Of a stretch of DNA of 64,000 nucleotides, positions 17,674 through 24,745 are shown piece by piece. The notes beneath the pieces are model-generated. The model saw nothing but the letters and a program-made list of their open reading frames with translations. It had not been told where the DNA came from and did not search any database. The number at the start of each line of letters is the position of its first letter. The first letter of the stretch is position 1. The DNA is taken from the NCBI RefSeq assembly GCF_021403115.1, contig NZ_JAJSSH010000003.1:186001-250000 (forward strand), read 5' to 3'. Source of the DNA: Sphingobium sufflavum (lineage in GTDB: Bacteria; Pseudomonadota; Alphaproteobacteria; Sphingomonadales; Sphingomonadaceae). The translations under genes were made by a program, and so were the position numbers.

Positions 17674-18366
17674 TCAGCCCGCCTCCCGCAGTCCGTTCAT
17701 CACGGCCCGCCGGTTGCTGCGATCCGCCTCGAACCGGGCCAGTTCCCGGTCGCCGGTCAGGATGGCGGCGATGATCCGCTCCCGCCCCCCGCGCCATTCC
17801 GACACTGCCGCCCCGCCGCCGCGCATCAGCCGCGCCTGCTTGGACACGCCGACTCGCAACGTCACCACGGTCAGCAGCTTGAACAGCGGCGAATCGACCA
17901 TGCGGAACAACAGGTCCTGGAACTTCTCCTCGAACGCGCCGCAATCCTGTTCCGTGACGCAATCGGGCAGCGTCGCGGACAATTGCACCAGTTCCTCCCG
18001 CTTGGCCGCGTCGGAGCACTCGGCGGCGGCGGGCACCAGCTCGTTGAACAACAGGGAGGTGATGTTCACCGCTTCCTCATAGGACGACGGGTGGGACCGC
18101 AGATAGGCGCCCAGCGACCGGGCGACCGCCGCCGGGCCGGGGCGCGTGCCATAAAATCCGCCGCCCGGCCCGCGTCGTCCTTCCAGCAGCCCTTCATGCT
18201 CCAGGATGCGCGCGGCCTGTTGCAGGGTGACGATCCCCACCTCCAATGTGCGGGCCAGATCCTGCAACGACCCGATCAGGCTGTCGGGTTCGGCCGCGAA
18301 CACCCTGTCGCGCAGGCGGTCGGCGGTGATGCTGACGAGATTTTTCTTCTGAGGCTCCAGGTCCAT
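17674..18366 (-). CDS. GntR/FadR-family transcriptional regulator
   Basis: A 230-residue regulator. The winged helix lies at about 10-75 (SLQDLARTLEVGIVTLQQAARILEHEGLLEGRRG), followed by a helical effector domain of FCD/FadR type (about 90-225). The DNA-binding helix is somewhat divergent from the usual GntR consensus. It is divergent from the aldehyde dehydrogenase that heads the catabolic cluster, so it probably controls that cluster and itself, with a pathway substrate as ligand. The AT-rich intergenic region contains dyads that could be its sites. Upstream context has no strong ribosome binding site; ATG 18366 is retained. Confidence 0.85.
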   Translation of the reverse strand: MDLEPQKKNLVSITADRLRDRVFAAEPDSLIGSLQDLARTLEVGIVTLQQAARILEHEGLLEGRRGPGGGFYGTRPGPAAVARSLGAYLRSHPSSYEEAVNITSLLFNELVPAAAECSDAAKREELVQLSATLPDCVTEQDCGAFEEKFQDLLFRMVDSPLFKLLTVVTLRVGVSKQARLMRGGGAAVSEWRGGRERIIAAILTGDRELARFEADRSNRRAVMNGLREAG

Positions 18367-18398
18367 AGGTCCAGCTTTTTCCTGATTTCGGCTAATTC

Positions 18399-18472
18399 AT
18401 AGCATATAATTATCCGATGAAAAACGAATATCCGCCGTAAATCGCATTGACCTGCCATTACTATGCATATTA
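18399..18472. promoter_or_regulatory. Divergent gntR/aldehyde dehydrogenase promoter region with dyads
   Basis: AT-rich stretch between the divergent genes. TTGACC (18447-18452) is a fair -35 for the plus-strand cluster, with its -10 region falling on the imperfect palindrome TACTATGCATATTA (18459-18472, 12 of 14 symmetric). A related AT-rich motif ATAGCATATAATTAT lies at 18399-18413, nearer gntR. Two similar sites fit dual control by the GntR protein. Confidence 0.45.
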
Positions 18473-18546
18473 CTGTCCGCCATCACAAAAGGGTTTGCGG
18501 CAGCGCCAGATCAGGATGCGCGCCGTCCCGGCAAGGAGGCGATGCC

Positions 18547-20016
18547 ATGACTTTCCAGCAGCCCGTGGGCGATACGCTGCCCCGTTATCCCGTCATCATC
18601 GGCGATTCGCTGGAAGAGCAGGGCAGCGGTGAAACCGCCGCGCATATCTATCCCGCCACCGGCGCGGTAACGCGGGAGATCCGCTTCGCCAGCCCCGCCG
18701 ACGTCGATCGGGCGGTCGCCGCGGCGCAGGCCGCCTATCCCGCATGGCGCGCGCTGCCGGGTGACAAGCGCCGCGACCTGATGTTCAAGCTGGCCAGCCT
18801 GTTCGAGGCGCAGGCGCAGGAGATGGCGCCGATCCTGGTCTCCGAAAATGGCTCGCTGTCGCTGGCCGCGCCCTATATCTCCTATGATGCGGCGCAGAAG
18901 TTCCGCTATTATGGCGGCTGGGCGGATAAGATCGAGGGGCGCACCGTCGCCACATGGGGCGGCCCGGCGCATGACTATGTGTCCTACGAACCCTATGGCG
19001 TCGTCGGCGTCATCGTGCCGTGGAACGGTCCCTTGTTCGCCGCGACCATGGTGCTGGCCCCCGCGCTGGCGGCGGGCAACTGCATCGTCATCAAGGCGCC
19101 CGACTTGGCCCCGTACAGCGTCATGCGGCTGGTCGAGCTGATCCGCCAGGCCGGTTTCCCGCCCGGTGTCGTCAACCTCGTCACCGGCGGCGCGGATGTG
19201 GGTGCGGCGATGGTCGCCCATCCCGGCATCGGCAAGATCGAATTCATCGGCAGCGGCGCGACCGCGCAAAAGATCCTCGCCAATGCGGCGCAGACGCTCA
19301 AGCCCGTCGGGCTGGAGCTGGGCGGCAAGTCGGCGGTGCTGGTGTTTGGCGATGCGGACCTCCAGTCGGCGGCCAAGCGCGGCCTGACCGGCGCGGTCAG
19401 CGCCAATGGGCAGGGCTGCGTCAACGGCACGCGCCTGTTGGTCGAACGGACGATCTACGAACCCTATCTCCAGATGCTGACCGCCATGGCGGGCCATATC
19501 AAGGCGGGCGATCCCTTCGCGGGCGACACCATGCTCGGCCCGGTGATTTCGGAGGCGTCGCTGAACCGCATTTCCGGCCTTGTCGACCGCGGCGTGGCGG
19601 CGGGCGGCCGGCTGGTGACGGGCGGCGGCCGCATGGGCGGCGATTTCAGCGACGGCTATTATCTGCCGATCACCGTGCTGGCGGACGTGGACCCGGCGAG
19701 CGAGATCAGCCGCACCGAGGTGTTCGGTCCCGTGCTGGTCGTCACCCCCTTCGACAGCGAGGAGGAGGCGGTCGCGCTGGCCAATGACAGCGATTTCGGC
19801 CTCGGCGCCTATGTCCACACCACCAACCTCGCCCGCGCGCACCGCGTCGCCGGGCAGATGCAGGCCGGTCAGGTGCAGGTCAACGGCTCCGGCGAGGCGA
19901 TGACGCCCTGCGTGCCCTTCGGCGGGATGAAGCACAGCGGTCATGGCCGCCTCGGCGGGATCGAGGGGATGCGCGAGTTCCAGCAGGTCAAGAATGTGTG
20001 GGTCAACCTCGCCTGA
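18547..20016 (+). CDS. NAD(P)-dependent aldehyde dehydrogenase
   Basis: Soluble ALDH of 489 residues, the usual length. Catalytic Cys291 is in NGQGCVNGTRLLVE, general base Glu257 in GLELGGKSAV, Asn160 in VPWNGPL and the cofactor Lys183 in VIKAPD, so all key residues are kept. ATG 18547 is set by AAGGAGG seven bases upstream. First gene of a plus-strand cluster with a CMD-like protein, two SDRs and a 3-hydroxyisobutyrate-dehydrogenase-like enzyme; it should oxidise an aldehyde intermediate to its acid. Substrate not deducible. Confidence 0.93.
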   Translation: MTFQQPVGDTLPRYPVIIGDSLEEQGSGETAAHIYPATGAVTREIRFASPADVDRAVAAAQAAYPAWRALPGDKRRDLMFKLASLFEAQAQEMAPILVSENGSLSLAAPYISYDAAQKFRYYGGWADKIEGRTVATWGGPAHDYVSYEPYGVVGVIVPWNGPLFAATMVLAPALAAGNCIVIKAPDLAPYSVMRLVELIRQAGFPPGVVNLVTGGADVGAAMVAHPGIGKIEFIGSGATAQKILANAAQTLKPVGLELGGKSAVLVFGDADLQSAAKRGLTGAVSANGQGCVNGTRLLVERTIYEPYLQMLTAMAGHIKAGDPFAGDTMLGPVISEASLNRISGLVDRGVAAGGRLVTGGGRMGGDFSDGYYLPITVLADVDPASEISRTEVFGPVLVVTPFDSEEEAVALANDSDFGLGAYVHTTNLARAHRVAGQMQAGQVQVNGSGEAMTPCVPFGGMKHSGHGRLGGIEGMREFQQVKNVWVNLA

Positions 20017-20066
20017 CCGCCAGAGCCGCCGACACTGCAAAAGCATAAGAGACTTAGGAGAATCGC

Positions 20067-20849
20067 ATGAGCCTGCTCGACCCCGCAGACCGTTCCGCGC
20101 GCGGCGCCGCCATCGGGGGACAGGTGACCGGCGCCCCGTTGCCCGCGCCCGTCACCCCCTATCAGGAAAGCTGGCGCGATTTCATCTTTGCGGAAGTCTG
20201 GTCGCGCGAGGGGCTGGACCGGCGCGCGCGCTATCTGGTCGCCATCGCGGGATCGTCGCTCACCAACGGCGCGGCGGAGCATCTCGACGGCTATGTGCGC
20301 GGCGCGCTGACCGGCGGTGAGCTGAGCCTGTCGGAACTGCGCGAGGCTGCGCTGCACCTGTCCGTCTATGGCGGCTGGACGAAGGGGGCGGAGCTGGACC
20401 GCGCGGTCACCCGCGTCGCCGCCGACCTGGGCCTTGCCGAACCCGCGCACCCGCCGATCCGCGCCGGTGCATGGGATCCGGCGGTGCGCAGCGAGGAGGG
20501 CGCGGCGGAATTCATCCATGTCATGACCTTCCCCGGCGGCCCGCCCGCGACCCCCTATCTGGAGGCGATTCGCAACTTCGTGTTCGGGGAGATGTGGTGT
20601 CGTCCCGGCCTCGACCAGCGGTCGCGCCGCTGGCTGACCCTCGTCGGCGTGTGCGAGTCCGCCGCCGAGACGCCGATCAAGAGCCATATCCATGCGGCGA
20701 TGGCCAGCGGCAACTGCCAGCCGGACGAGATGCAGGAATTTGTACTGGCCTATGGCATCCATGCGGGATGGCCAAAGGCGTCGGTGATTCAGGGCGTGGT
20801 CTTCGAAATGTCGAAGAAATTCGCCGCCGGATTGCCCTGGAACGGATGA
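20067..20849 (+). CDS. Carboxymuconolactone decarboxylase-like protein with two domains
   Basis: A 260-residue protein made of two CMD/AhpD-like helical units: about 30-115 (FIFAEVWSREGLDRRARYLVAIAG) and 155-250 (FVFGEMWCRPGLDQRSRRWLTLVG). The repeated [FV]FxExWxRxGLDxRxR signature marks the duplication. The AhpD CxxC pair is absent (one Cys per second domain, and CESA), so peroxidase activity is unlikely; a lactone decarboxylase or scaffold-like role fits better. It lies between the aldehyde dehydrogenase and the first SDR in the catabolic cluster. AGGAG stands just upstream of ATG 20067. Confidence 0.86.
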   Translation: MSLLDPADRSARGAAIGGQVTGAPLPAPVTPYQESWRDFIFAEVWSREGLDRRARYLVAIAGSSLTNGAAEHLDGYVRGALTGGELSLSELREAALHLSVYGGWTKGAELDRAVTRVAADLGLAEPAHPPIRAGAWDPAVRSEEGAAEFIHVMTFPGGPPATPYLEAIRNFVFGEMWCRPGLDQRSRRWLTLVGVCESAAETPIKSHIHAAMASGNCQPDEMQEFVLAYGIHAGWPKASVIQGVVFEMSKKFAAGLPWNG

Positions 20850-20860
20850 GGGATGCAAGC

Positions 20861-21616
20861 ATGAGCAAGACCGACATGACCGGCAAGGTCGCCATTGTCA
20901 CCGGCGCGGCATCGGGGCTGGGCCGCGCCACCGCGCTGAAACTGGCGGAAGCCGGTGCGAAGTTGGCGCTGGTGGACCTGAACGAGGCCGGACTGGCCGA
21001 AACCGCCGCCCTTCTGGGGGCGGGGGTGGAGGCTCTGATCCATCCCGCCGACCTGTCCGACGCGGCGGCCAGCGCGGGCGTGGTGCAGGCGGCTGTGGCG
21101 CGCTTCGGCCGTCTCGACGCGCTGTGCAACGTGGCGGGACTGATCTATCTCGCCAACACGCCGGAGATGCCGCTCGACCAGTTCCAGCGCACCTTGAACG
21201 TCAATCTCCATGCGCCCTTCCTGCTCTCGCAGGTCGCGATCCCGCACCTGCTCGAAACCAATGGCGCGATCGTCAATGTCGCCTCCTCCGCCGCCTTCAT
21301 CGGGGAGGCCTATGCCGCCGCCTATTGCGCCAGCAAATGGGGCCTGCTGGGCATGACCAAGGCAATGGCGATGGAATATTCGAAAAAGCCGATCCGCATC
21401 AACGCCGTCGCGCCGGGCGGCATGGTGACGAACATCGCCGCCAATTTCGTCCCGCCCGAAAATTGCGATTTCGAGCTTATCACGCGCTTCTCCGGTATGC
21501 GCGGCGTCGTGGAGGTGGACGATGTGGCCGACATGATCCTGCTCCTCTCGTCGGAGGCGGGGCGTGGCTATCATGGCGCCTGCATCAACATCGACGCCGG
21601 CATCACGGCGGGTTGA
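20861..21616 (+). CDS. Short-chain dehydrogenase/reductase
   Basis: Classical SDR of 251 residues. Nucleotide motif TGAASGLG (14-21), catalytic Ser142/143, Tyr155 and Lys159 in YCASK. The acidic residue after beta-2 (VDLNE) indicates NAD(H) preference. ATG 20861 has GAGGGA upstream; the long open frame that begins at 20471 is an out-of-phase extension through the preceding gene. It would oxidise an alcohol or reduce a ketone in the same pathway as its neighbours. Confidence 0.92.
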   Translation: MSKTDMTGKVAIVTGAASGLGRATALKLAEAGAKLALVDLNEAGLAETAALLGAGVEALIHPADLSDAAASAGVVQAAVARFGRLDALCNVAGLIYLANTPEMPLDQFQRTLNVNLHAPFLLSQVAIPHLLETNGAIVNVASSAAFIGEAYAAAYCASKWGLLGMTKAMAMEYSKKPIRINAVAPGGMVTNIAANFVPPENCDFELITRFSGMRGVVEVDDVADMILLLSSEAGRGYHGACINIDAGITAG

Positions 21617-21620
21617 TCGG

Positions 21621-22454
21621 ATGACGGACAAGAGCATCCGCGCGGGCTTCATCGGCCTGGGCAGTCAGGGCGGCCCGATGGCCGAACGCATCCTCGCCAA
21701 CGGCTATCCGCTCGCCCTCTGGGCGCGGCGGCCGGAGGCGCTGGAGCCATTCGTGGCGCAGGGCGCGACCGTCGCCGCTTCCGTGGCGGACCTGGGCGCG
21801 ACCTGCGATTTTGTCGGCGTCTGCGTCGTGGACGATGCCGGCGTGGCGGCGGTGTGCGCGGATCTGATCCCCGCGCTGCGCCCCGGCAGCCTGCTTGTCA
21901 TCCACTCGACCATCCTGCCGGAAAGCTGCGCCGCTCTGGCGGAGCAGTGCGCGGACAGGGGCGTGCATTTCCTCGACGCGCCGGTCAGCGGCGGCGGTCC
22001 TGCTGCGGCGGCGGGCACGCTGACCGTCATGTGCGGCGGCAGCGAGGACGCCTTTACGCAGGCGCGGCCGGTGCTGGAAAGTTTCGCGGGCGCGCTCGTC
22101 CATCTCGGCCCGGCCGGGGCGGGGCAGCGGGCCAAGATCGTCAATAACGCGCTGATGGCGGCCAACATGGGTCTGGCCCATGCCGCCCTGTCGGCGGGTG
22201 AGGCGCTGGGCATCGATCGCAAGGCGCTGGCCGACCTTATCAAGGTCAGCAGCGGGCGCAGCTTCGGGTTCGAGGTGTATGCCCGCCTGCCGACCCCGGC
22301 GGCCTTTGCCCATGGCGCGCCGCTGCTGATCAAGGACGTCAATCTGCTCGGCGCGATCGCGCCGGGCAACCGGGGCACGGACACATTGCGCGAGGCGGCC
22401 TCCGGCTTCCTCGCCGCCGCCACCGGCGGTTTAGCTGAGGAGCACAAGGCATGA
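21621..22454 (+). CDS. 3-hydroxyisobutyrate dehydrogenase-family oxidoreductase
   Basis: Beta-hydroxyacid dehydrogenase of 277 residues. Rossmann motif GFIGLGSQGGPMA at 9-21, substrate-binding DAPVSGG at 119-125, and catalytic Lys172 in AKIVNNALMAAN. ATG 21621 is four bases after the SDR stop. It ends ATGA-overlapped with the next SDR. The family oxidises 3-hydroxy acids to semialdehydes; the pathway substrate is not known. Confidence 0.92.
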   Translation: MTDKSIRAGFIGLGSQGGPMAERILANGYPLALWARRPEALEPFVAQGATVAASVADLGATCDFVGVCVVDDAGVAAVCADLIPALRPGSLLVIHSTILPESCAALAEQCADRGVHFLDAPVSGGGPAAAAGTLTVMCGGSEDAFTQARPVLESFAGALVHLGPAGAGQRAKIVNNALMAANMGLAHAALSAGEALGIDRKALADLIKVSSGRSFGFEVYARLPTPAAFAHGAPLLIKDVNLLGAIAPGNRGTDTLREAASGFLAAATGGLAEEHKA

Positions 22455-23236
22455 CATTTTCCATCGACCAGTTCCGCCTGGACGGCAAGGTCGCCATCGT
22501 CACCGGTGCGGGCGGGCGCGGCAACAGCATCGGGCGCGCCTATGCGGTCGGCCTCGCCGCCGCCGGGGCCGCGGTCGTGGTGGCGGACATCAACGAGGAG
22601 GGCGCGAAAGCCGTCGCGGACGAGATCGTCGCATCGGGTGGCAAGGCCATCGGCGTGCGCGTCGACATCACCGACCCGGCCTCCGCCGCCGCCATGGTGG
22701 ACGCGGCAAAGACCAGCTTTGGCGGCCTCGACATCCTCGTCAACAACGCCGCGCTGATGGCCGAACTGGGTTATCAGAATATTGTCGACGTGCCGCTCGA
22801 AAGCTGGAACCGCACGCTGAACGTCAACCTGACCGGCGCGCTGATCTGCGCGCAGGCGGCGGTTCCCGCGATGCGCGAGCGTGGCGGCGGCCGCATCGTC
22901 AACCAGACGTCCGGCGGCGCTTTCCCGGCGACCGGCGTCTATGGCATCGGCAAGCTGGCGCTGGTCGGCCTGACCACCACCCTCGCCAAGACGCTGGGCA
23001 AGGAGAACATCACCGCCAACGCCATCGCGCCCGGCAATGTGAAGTCGGACGCGGGCAAGCAGTTGGTGCCCGACGATTCCCCTTTCCTCCAGTTCCTCAA
23101 CATGACCGTCGCCAGCCGCGCGCAGGGTGAGCCGGATGAGCTGGTCGGCGCGCTGCTGCTGCTGTGCTCCGACGCGGGTGCGTGGATCAGTGGCCAGACG
23201 CTGCATGTCGATGGCGGCTGGGTGCTGCGCCCCTGA
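22451..23236 (+). CDS. Short-chain dehydrogenase/reductase (second in cluster)
   Basis: SDR of 261 residues with extended glycine motif TGAGGRGNSIG (18-28), NNAA (98-101), Ser154, Tyr164 and Lys168 (YGIGK). The wider glycine loop resembles enzymes of the SDR family that act on CoA esters or steroid-like substrates, but the call stays generic. The VADINEE segment points to NAD(H). The start overlaps the preceding stop by 4 bp, so it is cotranscribed. A GC-rich hairpin follows 8 bp after the stop. Confidence 0.92.
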   Translation: MTFSIDQFRLDGKVAIVTGAGGRGNSIGRAYAVGLAAAGAAVVVADINEEGAKAVADEIVASGGKAIGVRVDITDPASAAAMVDAAKTSFGGLDILVNNAALMAELGYQNIVDVPLESWNRTLNVNLTGALICAQAAVPAMRERGGGRIVNQTSGGAFPATGVYGIGKLALVGLTTTLAKTLGKENITANAIAPGNVKSDAGKQLVPDDSPFLQFLNMTVASRAQGEPDELVGALLLLCSDAGAWISGQTLHVDGGWVLRP

Positions 23237-23244
23237 TGCCGTGT

Positions 23245-23272
23245 CCCCGGCGGGTGTTCTCATCCGCCGGGG
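23245..23272 (+). terminator. GC hairpin at the end of the catabolic cluster
   Basis: CCCCGGCGG (23245-23253) pairs perfectly with CCGCCGGGG (23264-23272) around a 10-base loop. No T tract follows, so it is a hairpin-only terminator or an RNA stabiliser between convergent transcription units. Confidence 0.55.
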
Positions 23273-23467
23273 GTCGCGGGGTCTGAACTCTGCCGCGGGA
23301 TGCGGTGGATCGCGCGGGATCGACATAGTCCGCATGGATGGCACAGCCTCCCATCGCGCCGGCCCTCATGGTCCCGCGATGCGCCGGCGCGCGCCATAGT
23401 CTCTTCCTGTCGTCCTGGGCGTGTCGAACGGCGGCCCGCCTCCCGCGCGCGCCGCCACGCCCACCCG

Positions 23468-24571
23468 TCACAGCGTCTGCAACGCGCCCCCGCTGGCGGA
23501 GGAGGCGCGCATCGCGTCCATGACCCGCATCGTCGCCAGCCCGTCCTGAAAGCGGGGCGGGGGGATCGCACCGGGGACGGGCGCGCCCTCTATCGCGGCC
23601 TTCATCGCCTCGCACAGCCGGATGAAGGGACCGGTCTCGAACGCGGCCGGTCGGCTCACCCCCTTGGCGTCGGTGACGGCGGGCGCGGGCGGCAGGCGCA
23701 GATCGTCGTCGATCGCCAGTTCCCGCGTCCCATCCCGGTCCGCGACAAAGACCTTGCCCGCGTCGATCCACACCGTCCCGGTCGATCCGGCGCAGCGGGT
23801 CAGGCTGGCGGGCGGCCCCCAAGCCCCGGCGCTCTGCTGCATCGACCCCTCCACGCCATTCTTCAGCCGAAAGCGCATGGAATAGCTGTCCTCCGCGCCG
23901 CCCTGCCGGTCCGAAACGGTCAGCAGGCTGGCGCTGATCGAGTGGAAATCACCCAGCCAGCACCGGATCTGGTCGATCAGATGCGATCCCCCCGCGCCCA
24001 GCCAGCCACCGCCCGCCGTCGGGTCAAACCACCAGTGGGGCAGGCGCGCGGCGGGGTCCGCGCAAAAGGGGATGAACTGGTCCAGCGCCAGGAAGCGCGG
24101 TTCCCCGATCAGCCCCCCGGCGATGGCCCGGCCGAACATCGCCCGTTCGGGCAGCCAGCGGAACTCGTGCGACAGCATATGGACGACGCCCGCCCGCTCC
24201 GCCGCCTCGACCAGCCGCTCCCCCTCCGCCGCGTCGAGCGCGAATGGCTTTTCGCACAGCACATGGCAGCCGCGCGCTATGGCGCGTTGGGAGAGGGCGG
24301 CGTGCGTGTCCGGCGTGGTGGCGACCGTGACCAGCGTCGCGTTGGCCCCGCCGCTGGCGGCATCACCCGCGCCGCTGGCGGCGTCAATCGCCGCGTCCAG
24401 ATCGGTGAAGCTGGCGGGGATGCCCTGTTCCGCCGCCTTGCGCGCCAGCCGGTCCGGGTCGCGCCCGACCAGCGCCACCACCTCGAACCCCGCCGCGCGC
24501 AGTGCGGGCACATGGACGCGACACCCAAAGCCCGTGCCCACGACGATTGCCGCTATCGTGCCAGTTGCCAT
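23468..24571 (-). CDS. Gfo/Idh/MocA family oxidoreductase
   Basis: NAD(P)-dependent oxidoreductase, 367 residues. Rossmann start IAAIVVGTGFGCRVHVPAL, the EKPF motif in CHVLCEKPFALD, and the catalytic-region pattern GGGWLGAGGSHLIDQIRCWLGD. ATG 24571 has GAGAGG eight bases upstream; the extra 32 codons upstream of it would cover the palindromic operator. Family members act on sugars, inositols or other hydroxylated rings. It converges on the SDR cluster and is preceded by a perfect 16-bp palindrome, so it has its own control. Confidence 0.92.
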   Translation of the reverse strand: MATGTIAAIVVGTGFGCRVHVPALRAAGFEVVALVGRDPDRLARKAAEQGIPASFTDLDAAIDAASGAGDAASGGANATLVTVATTPDTHAALSQRAIARGCHVLCEKPFALDAAEGERLVEAAERAGVVHMLSHEFRWLPERAMFGRAIAGGLIGEPRFLALDQFIPFCADPAARLPHWWFDPTAGGGWLGAGGSHLIDQIRCWLGDFHSISASLLTVSDRQGGAEDSYSMRFRLKNGVEGSMQQSAGAWGPPASLTRCAGSTGTVWIDAGKVFVADRDGTRELAIDDDLRLPPAPAVTDAKGVSRPAAFETGPFIRLCEAMKAAIEGAPVPGAIPPPRFQDGLATMRVMDAMRASSASGGALQTL

Positions 24572-24609
24572 CCGCCGATCCTCTCGCCTGTTTGGCCGAC
24601 ACTGGCATA

Positions 24610-24625
24610 GATAGTATATACTATC
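24610..24625. promoter_or_regulatory. Perfect 16-bp palindrome GATAGTATATACTATC
   Basis: Lies 39-54 bp upstream of the Gfo/Idh/MocA start, where a -10 or operator is expected. Fully symmetric and AT-rich in GC-rich surroundings. GntR- and LacI-type proteins bind dyads of this kind; the GntR regulator at 17674 is a nearby candidate because related AT-rich dyads occur upstream of its own gene. Confidence 0.55.
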
Positions 24626-24676
24626 AAGAGAAGCTGGCGGAACGGCCGTCAGGCAAGGGATCGACACCGCAAAGCC

Positions 24677-24718
24677 AAAAAAAAAGGGGGCGCCCGATCA
24701 TCCCGACCGGACACCCCC
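24677..24718 (-). terminator. Intrinsic terminator of the TonB receptor gene
   Basis: On the minus strand GGGGGTGTCC (24718-24709) pairs with GGGCGCCCCC (24695-24686, two G-U pairs), followed by nine T (24685-24677). It sits 28 bp after the receptor stop. Confidence 0.85.
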
Positions 24719-24745
24719 GCTTGGCGTGTCAGCGACAAACCGGCG

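Noticed and set aside
20067..20849. AhpD alkylhydroperoxidase
   Set aside because: The paired redox Cys motif is missing in both domains.
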